Part shown: piece by piece, positions 51,341-59,778 of the stretch
Layout: each line of letters starts with the position of its first letter
How positions within the stretch are numbered: the stretch's first letter is position 1
Source: Litchfieldia alkalitelluris
GTDB taxonomy: Bacteria > Bacillota > Bacilli > Bacillales > Bacillaceae_L
Assembly (NCBI RefSeq): GCF_002019645.1
Contig: NZ_KV917374.1
Span: forward strand, 5,230,369-5,294,368
DNA length: 64,000 bases
Direction: 5' to 3'
The notes under the pieces: model-generated
Seen by the model: only the letters and a program-made list of their open reading frames with translations
What the model was told of the DNA's origin: nothing
The model's database searches: none
Made by a program: the position numbers and the translations under genes

Positions 51341-51390
51341 CTGACTAAGAAGTGCAAATTCTATCTTATAGATTTTGCCTTCACGGGTCA
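51341..51390 (+). terminator. Orphan plus-strand terminator-like structure
   Basis: GAAGTGCAAA...TTTTGCCTTC forms an inner stem, outer GACT/AGTC arms close it, and seven T follow on the plus strand only. No plus-strand gene precedes it in 50966-51340, so an unannotated small RNA is possible. Confidence 0.45.
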
Positions 51391-51435
51391 GTCTTTTTTT
51401 ATGTAAATTTTTTTAGATGTTTTTTTGCAAATAAA

Positions 51436-51463
51436 AAAGGGGCTCTAATAATAGAGCCCCTTT
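51436..51463 (-). terminator. Terminator of the cold-shock gene
   Basis: AAAGGGGCTCTA and TAGAGCCCCTTT are perfect complements with a four-base loop; the minus strand continues TTTTTT. Confidence 0.9.
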
Positions 51464-51471
51464 AGCAGCAA

Positions 51472-51672
51472 TTATGCTTTGTTTACGTTAGTAGCTTGAA
51501 GTCCACGTTGACCTTGCTCAGTGTCAAAAGTAACTTTTTGGCCTTCGTCTAAAGATTTAAAGCCTTCGCCTTGGATAGCTGAGAAATGTACGAATACGTC
51601 TTCTCCACCTTCAACTTCGATAAATCCGAAACCTTTTTCTGCGTTAAACCATTTTACTGTACCTTGTTGCAT
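51472..51672 (-). CDS. cspB: Cold-shock protein (CspB family)
   Basis: A 66-residue single-domain cold-shock RNA chaperone. RNP1 is KGFGFIEV and RNP2 is VFVHFSAI, both with the aromatic residues that stack on nucleic acid. The frame is open for 18 codons upstream, but ATG 51672 (MQQGTVKW) is preceded by AGGAGG at ideal spacing and matches the family's N-terminus. The long leader up to about 51840 may act as a cold-responsive 5' UTR, as in other csp genes. The exact paralogue letter is not certain. Confidence 0.93.
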   Translation of the reverse strand: MQQGTVKWFNAEKGFGFIEVEGGEDVFVHFSAIQGEGFKSLDEGQKVTFDTEQGQRGLQATNVNKA

Positions 51673-52053
51673 GTTTGTTTCCTCCTGTGTGGAATATCTC
51701 CACTTTTTATTACTATCGTTGCTCAATTAGTTATCAAAGGCGAAAAGTTTAAATACTTATTCTATCCTTACAGACCGAACAAAAATAATTCTTCCTTAGC
51801 ATAACAGATAAATCTCAGAATAGCAAATAGAAGAATAGTCTTTTAACAAATTTACCCTGTTTTTTATTATTTCTTTTAAATAATGGATACTTCTTGACCA
51901 AAATATCTGTTAAATGATCAATATTGATACACCAATAAAAAAACGAGCTACCTTTAAGAACAACATGCTTTCGCACGAGAAGGGAGCTCGGTTATATGGC
52001 TACTAAATGCTATATTAGCCACTTCTATAGTCCACTTATGATATTGGAAATTA
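51673..52053. other. csp leader and terminator of the next gene
   Basis: The part next to the cold-shock start is its probable 5' leader. At 51936-51992, CGAGCTACCTT and AAGGGAGCTCG form a stem followed on the minus strand by TTTTTTT; this is the terminator of the 52054 gene. Nothing else is seen. Confidence 0.6.
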
Positions 52054-52434
52054 TTACATATATAATTTATTAACTCTAGTTATAACCTTCTTATCTTTCG
52101 AAGAAACCTTTTGTGGATTTTTTGGTAAATCAATATGGTATTCCTTTTGCAGTTCCAATGAGGTGATTTGAAGATAAAACATTTTGGGTCCATCATCATT
52201 AACAAGATAACCTTTTAATATCTTCATTTTTTCAACTGAGCCCGTAATTTTACGATCATAATCCCATTCAATCTCATTCTTGTATGTAAGGTCCATTTTC
52301 TCCTTCATCGCTAGAGCTTCAGAGACTGCTTCTTCAGGTGTATTAAAATAGGAATTTGTTCTCCTCATACGCTTGTTTCTAAATCCATCTCCTGCTTGGG
52401 CTTGGTAAACCGTACTTGTTTTCAAATTGGTCAT
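52054..52434 (-). CDS. Hypothetical basic protein
   Basis: A 126-residue soluble, basic protein (frame open to GTG 52473, which would give 139). I do not recognise it. Features are an N-terminal GFRNKRMRRTN basic patch, a helical TPEEAVSEALAMKEKMD stretch and a strand-rich second half (KMFYLQITSLELQKEYHI). I choose ATG 52434 (MTNLKTSTVYQ); AGGAAGG abuts it and AGAAGGG lies 15 bases up, so neither start is ideal. Isolated, with its own terminator. Nucleic acid binding is a guess. Confidence 0.6.
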   Translation of the reverse strand: MTNLKTSTVYQAQAGDGFRNKRMRRTNSYFNTPEEAVSEALAMKEKMDLTYKNEIEWDYDRKITGSVEKMKILKGYLVNDDGPKMFYLQITSLELQKEYHIDLPKNPQKVSSKDKKVITRVNKLYM

Positions 52435-52679
52435 CCTTCCTAATGTCTTCCCTTCTGCTAATCCAACTAGCACCAGAAGACCAGGGATTTTCCCTATTTA
52501 ACCAGTATACCCTTAAATCCCAATAACTACCACAACTTACGAAAATACTTTATTTTACGCGTTTTATCGAATGTATGTATGAGATTCTTGGAGATCTTTA
52601 AATTTCTTATAAAGGTTATGTTATTAAATTTGCGCATAATATGAGATAATAGAAATAACGTTAAGAAAGGCGGCCTTGT

Positions 52680-52850
52680 ATGAAAAATAAAAATAAATTT
52701 GAAGTAAATGAAAAAGTGTTGATTAAAGCCACGGGAAAAACAATGACAGTAAGTAAATGCAGCTTTGTTGCAAACATGAAAAGATATTCATATACCTTAA
52801 AGGAAATGCCACAAACGTTCTATTTTGAAGAAGAATTAAGCTCATTATAG
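52680..52850 (+). CDS. Small 56-residue hypothetical protein
   Basis: A short ORF with ATG six bases after AAAGGCGG. The product starts MKNKNKFEVNEKVLIK and has a small beta-barrel-like pattern (VLIKATGKTMTVSKCSF, then YSYTLKEMPQTFYFEEEL), somewhat like YodC/DUF2158-type small proteins, where a hydrophobic-turn-basic strand order is typical. No signal peptide. It ends at TAG and is followed by a good terminator at 52907-52954, which supports a real transcript. Confidence 0.6.
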   Translation: MKNKNKFEVNEKVLIKATGKTMTVSKCSFVANMKRYSYTLKEMPQTFYFEEELSSL

Positions 52851-52906
52851 AACTTACTCCTATCTGTTTATCCACTAAACATTATTTTTCACATTTGGAA
52901 AAAGTA

Positions 52907-52954
52907 AAGCAAAGGTGTGCAAACTTTAAATGTTCGCATACCTTTGCTTATTTT
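52907..52954. terminator. Bidirectional terminator
   Basis: AAGCAAAGGTGTGC and GCATACCTTTGCTT form a stem with one mismatch; TTATTTTT follows on the plus strand and TTTACTTTTT on the minus strand. It serves the 56-residue gene and the vWA gene. Confidence 0.8.
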
Positions 52955-52968
52955 TGGAGTGATTTCCT

Positions 52969-53556
52969 TTATTTTATCCGTTTCTCGGTTACCATTTCAC
53001 ACACCACTTCATACATATCCTTAATACCACTTTCTGAAGCATTAAATTTATACGAATATTCACGATCAATCCCTATATTCTCTGCTTCTTTGGCCGAATC
53101 AATATTTGCTCCCATAAAAATAAATTCCCAGTTATATTTATCTTTTTGATTTTTAATTAGTCCCTTCACCTTCTGATAGCTAAACTCGTAACTTGCATTT
53201 TCCATTCCATCCGTAGTAATAACGAAAATCACCTTGCCGGGTCTGTTATCTTCTTCAGTCCTAGATAACCTTTGACCCACCTCTAAAATTGTTTTACCGA
53301 CTGCATCCAAAAGTGCGGTTGTGCCTCTAACATAATATTCGTTCTCTGATAGTCTTGCATGTCGAGCATCAATGCCATGCCATAATACCTCATACTCATC
53401 ATCAAATAAAACAGTAGTTACCATAGTTTCTCCCTCATGCTTACTCTGTCTTCCGATAAATGAATTAAACCCTCCAATTGTATCATTCTCAAGCCCAGCC
53501 ATTGAACCGCTACGATCTAGTAAAAATATAATTTCAGTTAAATTCATATTCATCAT
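52969..53556 (-). CDS. von Willebrand factor A domain protein
   Basis: A 195-residue protein made almost entirely of one vWA domain. The MIDAS metal site is intact: DRSGS near residue 14, the Thr in RGTTALLDA near 80 and the Asp in TTDGMENA near 115. No signal peptide or membrane span, so it is cytoplasmic. GAGAGG is best spaced for ATG 53556; three in-frame ATGs lie close by. It is divergent from the 169-residue gene at 53655 with 98 bp between, so they probably share a control region. Its role is unknown. Confidence 0.8.
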   Translation of the reverse strand: MMNMNLTEIIFLLDRSGSMAGLENDTIGGFNSFIGRQSKHEGETMVTTVLFDDEYEVLWHGIDARHARLSENEYYVRGTTALLDAVGKTILEVGQRLSRTEEDNRPGKVIFVITTDGMENASYEFSYQKVKGLIKNQKDKYNWEFIFMGANIDSAKEAENIGIDREYSYKFNASESGIKDMYEVVCEMVTEKRIK

Positions 53557-53654
53557 AAACATCCTCTCATAATAGATTATGATATAATTTTAACTAACAA
53601 TATCCATTATTTGGTCGCCTTCAAAGCGACATTTTCAGGGAGGAGTTTTATGAA

Positions 53655-54164
53655 ATGCTCGGCGAAAAGTTTTTTGAAGAATTAGAGGACTATATAGAAC
53701 TTCATTCAAGTGTGCGCTTATTGGATGTTTGTAAAAGTATCGAATCGGATGACTTACTTGAAAACAACATAATATTGAATAACCAACAAAGTGAATTAGA
53801 AGATTTTATTAAAATAAACCGTAAACCAACTCTAAAAGAAGTTTTGTTTAGTTTTATTGATAAAAAGGGGACAACCGATTCAGACACCTACAAAAAGGCT
53901 GGAATTGATCGTAAGCACTTTTCCAAAATACGGACCACTCCAAACTATCGACCAAAAAAAAACACAATTATTGCTCTTGCCTTAGCCCTTGAACTTTCAA
54001 AACCAGAAACTGAAAAACTATTAACATCAGCTGGTTACTCCCTATCAGAAAGTGAAACGTCGGACTTGGTTATTCAGTTTTGTATAGAGAAAAAGATCTA
54101 TGATGTTGATTACGTTAATCAAGCATTAGATTATTACCGGTTAAAACCATTAACTAGTTTCTAA
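53655..54164 (+). CDS. Helical protein with an XRE-like C-terminal module, divergent from the vWA gene
   Basis: A 169-residue soluble, all-helical protein. Residues 1-55 are acidic; from about 58 to 150 (LKEVLFSFIDKKGTTDSDTYKKAGIDRKHFSKIRT, then an alanine/leucine-rich segment, TEKLLTSAGYSLSESE) it resembles a helix-turn-helix-like module that I recall as the C-terminal part of several Firmicute proteins of unknown role. ATG 53655 is nine bases after AGGGAGGAG; an ATG five bases earlier opens only a short frame. Pairing with the vWA gene suggests a joint function. A DNA-binding regulator is one possibility. Confidence 0.6.
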   Translation: MLGEKFFEELEDYIELHSSVRLLDVCKSIESDDLLENNIILNNQQSELEDFIKINRKPTLKEVLFSFIDKKGTTDSDTYKKAGIDRKHFSKIRTTPNYRPKKNTIIALALALELSKPETEKLLTSAGYSLSESETSDLVIQFCIEKKIYDVDYVNQALDYYRLKPLTSF

Positions 54165-54189
54165 TGGGGGCTATCCTGATTTATGCTTG

Positions 54190-54366
54190 AAGCAAGGGTG
54201 ATCATAGGCCCTCTATGAACCAGTTGCCGAGGCAAAAACAAGGGCGAAGTGAATCATTGGACTTCTATGATCCAGTTGCTGAGGCGAATACATATGAGGA
54301 AGTGAATCATAGACATTCTATGATCCAGTTGCCGAGGCGAAATCAATGTGGAAGTTAACCATAGGC
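54190..54366 (+). repeat. Repeat family C, copy 2 (three units of 52-53 bp)
   Basis: Three units, each starting CTATGATCCAGTTGC and ending GAAGTGAATCATAG; AATCATAG and CTATGATC form a hairpin across the unit boundary. This is the reverse complement of 6855-7030. Confidence 0.85.
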
Positions 54367-54445
54367 CAACTTTTAGGCATTGCCCCAAGTAGGCGTATCC
54401 CCAACCTAATCTTCAGGATAGATATCTATGCTAAATAAGTATTTC

Positions 54446-54632
54446 GCACCATGGTGAATGAAAATGTTTACTCATCAGTGTGGATGAGCGGAGAGCCACT
54501 TGACTCCTGCGGGATCCAGTGGTCTCGTGAGACCCCACAGGAGCTGAGCCCCTGGCGACGAGGAGGCTCACGGACCACCCCGCGAAAGCAAGTGGATCGC
54601 AGCTCATGGAACTCCACAACCAAAGGTATTTT
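54446..54632 (+). repeat. Repeat family A, copy 3
   Basis: A plus-oriented copy of the family first seen at 6619. It is in tandem with copy 4, about 220 bp apart; both include the same flank (TATTTTCAGGGTAGACATCC). Two short ORFs inside it are not genes. Confidence 0.85.
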
Positions 54633-54664
54633 CAGGGTAGACATCCATGCTAAATAAGTATTTC

Positions 54665-54850
54665 GCACCATGGTGAATGAAAATGTTTACTCATCAGTGT
54701 GGAATGAGCGGAGAGCCACTTGACTCCTGCGGGATCGAGTGGTCTCGTGAGACCCCACAGGAGCTGAGCCCCTGGCGACGAGGAGGCTCACGGACCACCC
54801 CGCGGAAAGCAAGTGGATCGTAGTTCATGGAACTCTACATCATTAGGTAT
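54665..54850 (+). repeat. Repeat family A, copy 4
   Basis: Nearly identical to copy 3, so the pair probably arose by recent local duplication. Confidence 0.85.
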
Positions 54851-54915
54851 TTTCAGGGTAGACATCCATGCTAATTAAAATTAGCACCAAGGAGTATGAA
54901 AAATTATACTTAGCT

Positions 54916-55044
54916 TAGTGTCTAGCTCCAGGCGCTATCGGCTCTCAGGTCTAAGACAAACCACCCTAGAAGGTTAAAGAGCAACATTCTAGCCGTCTTG
55001 TCTTGTGCCTGTCGCCGATGAACAAGCGCCTTCCGCTTTTCTTT
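54916..55044. repeat. Repeat family E (GTCTAGCTCCAG element)
   Basis: A 130-bp element starting GTGTCTAGCTCCAGGCGC and ending AAGCGCCTTCCGCTTTTC, with complementary ends. I recall elements with these ends as frequent in Bacillus genomes. It is the only copy seen here. The 54165-55057 gap holds only repeats. Confidence 0.6.
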
Positions 55045-55061
55045 TTTCAGGATAGACAATA

Positions 55062-55091
55062 AAAAAAGCACAATTCATCACGAATGTGCTC
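55062..55091 (-). terminator. Terminator of the two-span membrane protein gene
   Basis: AGCACA and TGTGCT arms with TTC/GAA extension; the minus strand ends in seven T. It overlaps the end of the gene at 55092. Confidence 0.7.
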
Positions 55092-55517
55092 TCAAAGCTT
55101 ATTAACATCAACTTCATCCTTTTGACTATCAAACGTTTCCGTATCATTGTTATCTTGATATTCATCGATAAACTTCTCTAATTCATCCTTCGAAAAAGGA
55201 TTAAACTCTGATGGTGAATCGCTTGTCCCCTTTTCAGCTTCTCCATCAAAAAACGGGTCATCTTTTTGCTTTAAAAAAGGGATGATATCTTGAATAATAT
55301 CTGTACCAAATGAAGCAAATTCCTTCCCCTTATTCAAGACATCATTAGGTGAGTGTCCCAAAAATACGACCATTACTAAACCTACAATAACAATTGGCAT
55401 GACCATTCGAACAACCGACCGCAATATCGATACAATAACTACAATGGCAACAATACCTATAATTAACGTCATTAGCTGACTATTTTCATTCAACAATCCC
55501 AAAAGCGAATCATCCAT
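55092..55517 (-). CDS. Hypothetical membrane protein with acidic C-terminal tail
   Basis: A 141-residue protein. Two closely spaced hydrophobic helices (LMTLIIGIVAIVVIVSIL and MVMPIVIVGLVMVVFLG) are in the first 70 residues, followed by an acidic, disordered-looking tail rich in Asp, Glu and Ser. ATG 55517 is preceded by AGGAGGAGT; the frame is open 20 codons upstream without a better site. I do not recognise a family. It is monocistronic. Confidence 0.7.
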   Translation of the reverse strand: MDDSLLGLLNENSQLMTLIIGIVAIVVIVSILRSVVRMVMPIVIVGLVMVVFLGHSPNDVLNKGKEFASFGTDIIQDIIPFLKQKDDPFFDGEAEKGTSDSPSEFNPFSKDELEKFIDEYQDNNDTETFDSQKDEVDVNKL

Positions 55518-55761
55518 AAAGGGCACTCCTCCTGAAAATTCCTTAATAATACTCTGTATGAACGAAATATGGTTCATTTAAACATTATATAAGAAATCTT
55601 TAAGAAAGGCATTTTCGTACTTTGTTACTTTTCAAACGTTTATTAAATGCAATATGAACTAGTAGAGTGGTATCTTCTTACTTAACAAGCATCTGAATGG
55701 AAAAAAAATATGTTTTCTAATTTTAACTAAAGCAATTAGCAACATTCTTTTTGAAAAAAAC

Positions 55762-56685
55762 CTAAGTGACGATGCTAATTATAACCGGCAAAAGAATAAA
55801 TGAAGCCAGTGTTGTCCACAGGATCGCTTTAGATACAATCTTTGGTGAAGCATTGAATTCTTCAGCTAATACCACTGAATTAACAGCAACTGGCATACAC
55901 GCTAAAATGAATAATACAGAAAATAAGGGTCCCTCGATGTTAAGTATGGTTAAGCAAACCCAAGCAAGGAACGGAGACAGAAACAAGCGGACTGATAACC
56001 CGATCCAAAATGCTGTCTTTACAGTATGTTCGAGCTTTTCTGTTTTCACCTTCATCATTTGTGCACCTAAAATTGCTAAAACAACCGGAGCGTAAGCACC
56101 TGCAATCATTGCCATCCCTGTTTCAATTCCGACTGGAACTGTAAGATGAATCGTCTTGAAAAATATTGCTGCAATAGTGGCATATATCGCTGGAAGAGAA
56201 AAGACCTTTTTTATAGCACCTTTAATGGTAAATTGGGATCGAGCTGCAAAATAAATACCGATCGTATTTACAATAATCATCTGAATAACGACATAAACGG
56301 AAGCGTTCTCCAAACCTAATTGCCCCATTGTGAGTAATACTAAAGGAAGTCCATAATTTACGCTGTTGGTAAAAGTTGAGATTAATGTCAGCCCAGCTCT
56401 CTCCGAAGAAGATAATTTAAATATTCTCCCTAAAATGACAGCTATTCCCCATAATAAAGCAAGATTTAGTAAAGAAAATCCAATAGTTTTATAGACATCC
56501 TCCATAACAATATCTACTGTATAAAGCGTATCAAAAATAAGGCCGGGTATTAAAAAATATAATAGTAGAGTTTGTAATGGTTTAGTATCTAAGTTTTTAT
56601 GCTTAGTTAATAGCGCTCCAACAATGACAGGTATTGATAGTGGAACGATAGCTTGAAATAATACGGTCACAATGGAATTAAACAT
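55762..56685 (-). CDS. AEC family (auxin efflux carrier-like) transporter
   Basis: A 307-residue membrane protein with ten predicted helices of the AEC family, related to malonate/malate permeases. Family-like stretches are IPVIVGALLTKH near the N-terminus, and FTNSVNYGLPLV and LACMPVAVNSVVLAEE later. The substrate is probably a carboxylate but is not known. ATG follows AAGGTC. The neighbours do not help. Length is normal. Confidence 0.85.
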   Translation of the reverse strand: MFNSIVTVLFQAIVPLSIPVIVGALLTKHKNLDTKPLQTLLLYFLIPGLIFDTLYTVDIVMEDVYKTIGFSLLNLALLWGIAVILGRIFKLSSSERAGLTLISTFTNSVNYGLPLVLLTMGQLGLENASVYVVIQMIIVNTIGIYFAARSQFTIKGAIKKVFSLPAIYATIAAIFFKTIHLTVPVGIETGMAMIAGAYAPVVLAILGAQMMKVKTEKLEHTVKTAFWIGLSVRLFLSPFLAWVCLTILNIEGPLFSVLFILACMPVAVNSVVLAEEFNASPKIVSKAILWTTLASFILLPVIISIVT

Positions 56686-56784
56686 TGTTAAGACCTTCTT
56701 TCTAGATTGGTTAATATAAGATACCTAAAGGTGTACCACCTTATGATATTGTATAGGGTTTGATGCTACCATGAAAATACCCGA

Positions 56785-56975
56785 GGTTAGTAAGTTGCAT
56801 TCGCTGCAATCCACTCGCGGGATACCGCGGGGCGGTCCGTGAGCCTCCTCGTCTCCAGGGGCTCAGCTCCTGTGGGGTCTCACGAGACCACTGGATCCCG
56901 CAGGATTTAAGTGGCTCTCCGCTCACTCCACACTAGGTGAATGCACTATTTTCATACTCCATGGTGCAAATACTC
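56785..56975 (-). repeat. Repeat family A, copy 5
   Basis: A minus-oriented copy between the AEC and HAD genes. A 61-codon ORF here is part of the repeat. It fills most of 56686-57049. Confidence 0.85.
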
Positions 56976-57049
56976 ATTCGCATATAGGTCTACCATGAAA
57001 TACATAGTTTCGAATTCCATCCTATACGAGCGCTTCATAAAATCCACTT

Positions 57050-57829
57050 TTATAACAATCCGACCATCTCAAGTCCATGAAGAATGCCATCTTCTTCAAC
57101 TGATTTGGTGACATATTTAGCAGCAGATTTTACTGTTTCTTCTGCATTTCCCATCGCAACACTGTTGAAAACTGTTGAAAGCATTTCTATGTCGTTCAAC
57201 CCATCGCCAAAGGCATATTGACGCTCCTTAGGAAAGCCCAATCTTTCAACGATCTTTTCGATCCCCATCGCCTTTGAACCACCCTTAGGAAGAATATCAA
57301 CAGAAACAGGATGCCATCTTATAAAATCGAATTCTTGGAAGTTCTGCTCATATTGCTTTTCTTCTCCCTCTGCACAAAAAAGCAGTGTTTGATATAAATC
57401 ACGTTCTTTATAATAATCTGGATCATGGGTTGGAAAGTGATCTATTTTCAAAGATTGAATGCTTTCAGTAATATATGGGTGGTCTGGAACATTCATTTTC
57501 ATATCCTCATGGTCCATTAGGACAACCGGATGATCATTGGCAAGCGCAACATCTGTGAGCTTTTCAATGGCTGCTATATTTAATGGATTGGTGTAAATAA
57601 CGTCTCCATTTAACACAACAAACTGTCCATTATAGCTAATATAAGTGTTAATTCCTAATTCCTTTCGTAAATCTTCAAACATAAATGGTGCCCGGCCTGT
57701 CGCTATTGCTACTTCATGACCTAGCTCCTTCAATTTAAAAATGGCCTCCTTTGTGGATGCAGGCAATTTTTTATCATGATTTAGCAAGGTTCCATCTATA
57801 TCGAAAAAAATCACGCTTCGTTCTTTCAT
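57050..57829 (-). CDS. Cof-type HAD-superfamily phosphatase
   Basis: A 259-residue HAD hydrolase of the Cof/type IIB group: motif I FFDIDGTLLN at 8-17, motif II AIATGR near 40, motif III Lys in the KGGSKAMGI segment near 185, and motif IV AFGDGLNDIEM near 207. It is a cytosolic sugar-phosphate or nucleotide-type phosphatase; the substrate is unknown. ATG has a weak GGT site. Monocistronic. Confidence 0.9.
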   Translation of the reverse strand: MKERSVIFFDIDGTLLNHDKKLPASTKEAIFKLKELGHEVAIATGRAPFMFEDLRKELGINTYISYNGQFVVLNGDVIYTNPLNIAAIEKLTDVALANDHPVVLMDHEDMKMNVPDHPYITESIQSLKIDHFPTHDPDYYKERDLYQTLLFCAEGEEKQYEQNFQEFDFIRWHPVSVDILPKGGSKAMGIEKIVERLGFPKERQYAFGDGLNDIEMLSTVFNSVAMGNAEETVKSAAKYVTKSVEEDGILHGLEMVGLL

Positions 57830-57930
57830 TGTTTTACCAACTTTCTATGTAAGTTTCATTTCTTGTTAAAGTTTATTTCCTAATACTAGCAAAACAGCCA
57901 TCTCTCGTCCATCTTCAGGGTATATAAAAA

Positions 57931-57969
57931 ATGGAGATTTAAAATCTTTTCCAGATTCTAAATCTCCAT
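57931..57969 (-). terminator. Terminator of the SNF-family symporter gene
   Basis: ATGGAGATTTA and TAAATCTCCAT are perfect complements; the minus strand continues TTTTTT. Confidence 0.85.
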
Positions 57970-57985
57970 CCATTATTTTCAAAAA

Positions 57986-59335
57986 TTAACCTATGATTCC
58001 TATCTTATTTAGAAAAATAAGCAGAATGGCAACTGGCGCTAATACTCGAACGCTCCAAAACCAAAGATGACCGATAACGGTATTTCCAAAGTCTGAATCA
58101 CGAAGAGCATCGGCTTTTTTTACACCCCAACCCATAAATAAGGCGATGAAAAGTCCACCTAGAGGTAAAAGGATATTACCAGAAAGCTCATCCATAAACG
58201 TTAAAAAGTCTCGATCCATAACCGTAATAGGAACAGCACCTTGGGAAATAGAAGAAGGAATTCCCAATACAAAAATAATGCTACCAATAATCAAAACAGC
58301 TTTTTTTCGGTTCCAATCAAATTTTCTCATAAAGTAAGCAACTGCAACCTCTAACAAAGAAACCGAAGAAGATAAAGCTGCAGCAAATAGTAAGAAGAAA
58401 AAGGCTGCCCCTACTAATCCACCAAATGCCATTTGATCAAAGACATTTGGTAAGGTCATAAATACTAAACCTGCACCGCCAGCTGGATCTAAACCAAAAG
58501 CAAACACGGCTGGGAAAATTAAAATACCAGCTAGGACTGCCACAAATGTGTCTAAGACTCCTACACTTAATGCAGCTGTTGGTAACTTATTCTCTTGCTT
58601 TAAATAACCACCATAGGTAATAAGAGCACCCATCCCTAAACTTAAAGAAAAGAAAGCTTGTCCTAGTGCTTCAAGATATAGCTGAGGGTCAGATAATTTA
58701 CTCCAATCTGGACTAAATAAGAATGTTAATCCTTCTTTTGCTCCTCCAAGGGTTAGGCTATATATTGCAAGAACCACCAACAAAATTCCGAGCATAGGCA
58801 TTAAGAATTTATTCGACGCCTCAATTCCCTTTTGCACTCCAACTACAACTATACCGATTGTCATAGCCATAAAAATAAATTGCCATAGCACTGGTTCGAC
58901 TGGCTTACCAATAAAATTAACGAAATAACCTGTAAAATCATTTTCAGGTACATTTACTAAAGCACCCGTAATATAACCGAAAAAGTACTTCATTACCCAA
59001 CCAGCCACAACGGCATAAAATGATAAAATGATAAACGAAGAGGCTACTCCCATAAATCCAGCAATAAACCATGGTTTTCCTGGAGCAAGCTTTTGGAAAG
59101 CACCAACTGCATCACTTTGAGCTTTTCTTCCAATTGTGAATTCTGCCATAACCACAGGAATTCCAATTAATAATACAATAAGAAGGTAGACTACTAAAAA
59201 GGCCCCTCCCCCATTTTCACCTGCTGTTGTAGAAAACCTCCAAATATTTCCTAATCCAACTGCCGAGCCTAAACATGCAAGGATAAATCCAACACGTGAA
59301 CCCCATTGTTCACGATTATTTCCGTTTTCATTCAT
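57986..59335 (-). CDS. Sodium-dependent transporter of the SNF (NSS) family
   Basis: A 449-residue sodium:neurotransmitter-symporter-family protein with 11 to 12 predicted helices (LeuT fold). The signature SRVGFILACLGSAVGLGNIWRF in helix 1 forms the Na+/substrate site. It is like YocR and YhdH of B. subtilis; the substrate is probably an amino acid, not determined. ATG follows GGAGGAAAC. Monocistronic, with its own terminator. Confidence 0.92.
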   Translation of the reverse strand: MNENGNNREQWGSRVGFILACLGSAVGLGNIWRFSTTAGENGGGAFLVVYLLIVLLIGIPVVMAEFTIGRKAQSDAVGAFQKLAPGKPWFIAGFMGVASSFIILSFYAVVAGWVMKYFFGYITGALVNVPENDFTGYFVNFIGKPVEPVLWQFIFMAMTIGIVVVGVQKGIEASNKFLMPMLGILLVVLAIYSLTLGGAKEGLTFLFSPDWSKLSDPQLYLEALGQAFFSLSLGMGALITYGGYLKQENKLPTAALSVGVLDTFVAVLAGILIFPAVFAFGLDPAGGAGLVFMTLPNVFDQMAFGGLVGAAFFFLLFAAALSSSVSLLEVAVAYFMRKFDWNRKKAVLIIGSIIFVLGIPSSISQGAVPITVMDRDFLTFMDELSGNILLPLGGLFIALFMGWGVKKADALRDSDFGNTVIGHLWFWSVRVLAPVAILLIFLNKIGIIG

Positions 59336-59499
59336 GATGTTTCCTCCTGAAGCGATTTAAAAATTTGATTATTCGACAATAATTGACATAATGACTTATA
59401 CCACTTTAATTTGTATCTAATTTTCTGTCAACCGCTTTTAAATATCCAGACTTCAAAACTTAGCTGTACTGATAATTTTACAGCGGAGTTCAACTGACA

Positions 59500-59532
59500 A
59501 AAATCGACAGGTGCCTTGCACCTGTCGATTTT
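59500..59532 (-). terminator. Terminator of the 49-residue gene
   Basis: AAAATCGACAGGTGC and its perfect complement form a 15-bp stem with a three-base loop, ending in TTTT; it lies 16 bases past the stop. Confidence 0.85.
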
Positions 59533-59548
59533 CCCTTAAATATCTATC

Positions 59549-59698
59549 TTATTCTTCAATACGGTTTTTGAATGCTTCTTTGGTGACCAAGTATTCTTCT
59601 TCATGAGTTACATTTTTTGGTTCTTTCATTTCAGCCGCTTCTGGTAATGGACCAGGATGACCTTTTTTCTTATGATCAAAGCTTTTTCCACGTGCCAT
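59549..59698 (-). CDS. Small charged protein, possibly spore-related
   Basis: A 49-residue hydrophilic protein, MARGKSFDHKKKGHPGPL..., basic at the start and acidic at the end (HEEEYLVTKEAFKNRIEE). The start ATG 59698 follows AAGGAGGGT; 18 upstream codons of the open frame have no ribosome site. Small charged proteins like this are frequent in spores of bacilli, but I do not recognise a named family. It lies 80 bases after hemY in the same direction and has its own terminator. Confidence 0.7.
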   Translation of the reverse strand: MARGKSFDHKKKGHPGPLPEAAEMKEPKNVTHEEEYLVTKEAFKNRIEE

Positions 59699-59778
59699 AT
59701 AATACCCTCCTTCTAAATCATACACAGTCAGTTTTTTCAAAAATGCGAGCACTTATGCATCATTTGAAGGAAGGTCGA

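Noticed and set aside
53650-53685. Upstream ATG overlapping the helical-protein start
   Set aside because: It opens only 11 codons; spacing to the Shine-Dalgarno is better for ATG 53655. A leader peptide role is not supported.
54431-56926. Short ORFs inside repeat family A copies
   Set aside because: They follow the repeat in several frames and both strands, without ribosome sites.
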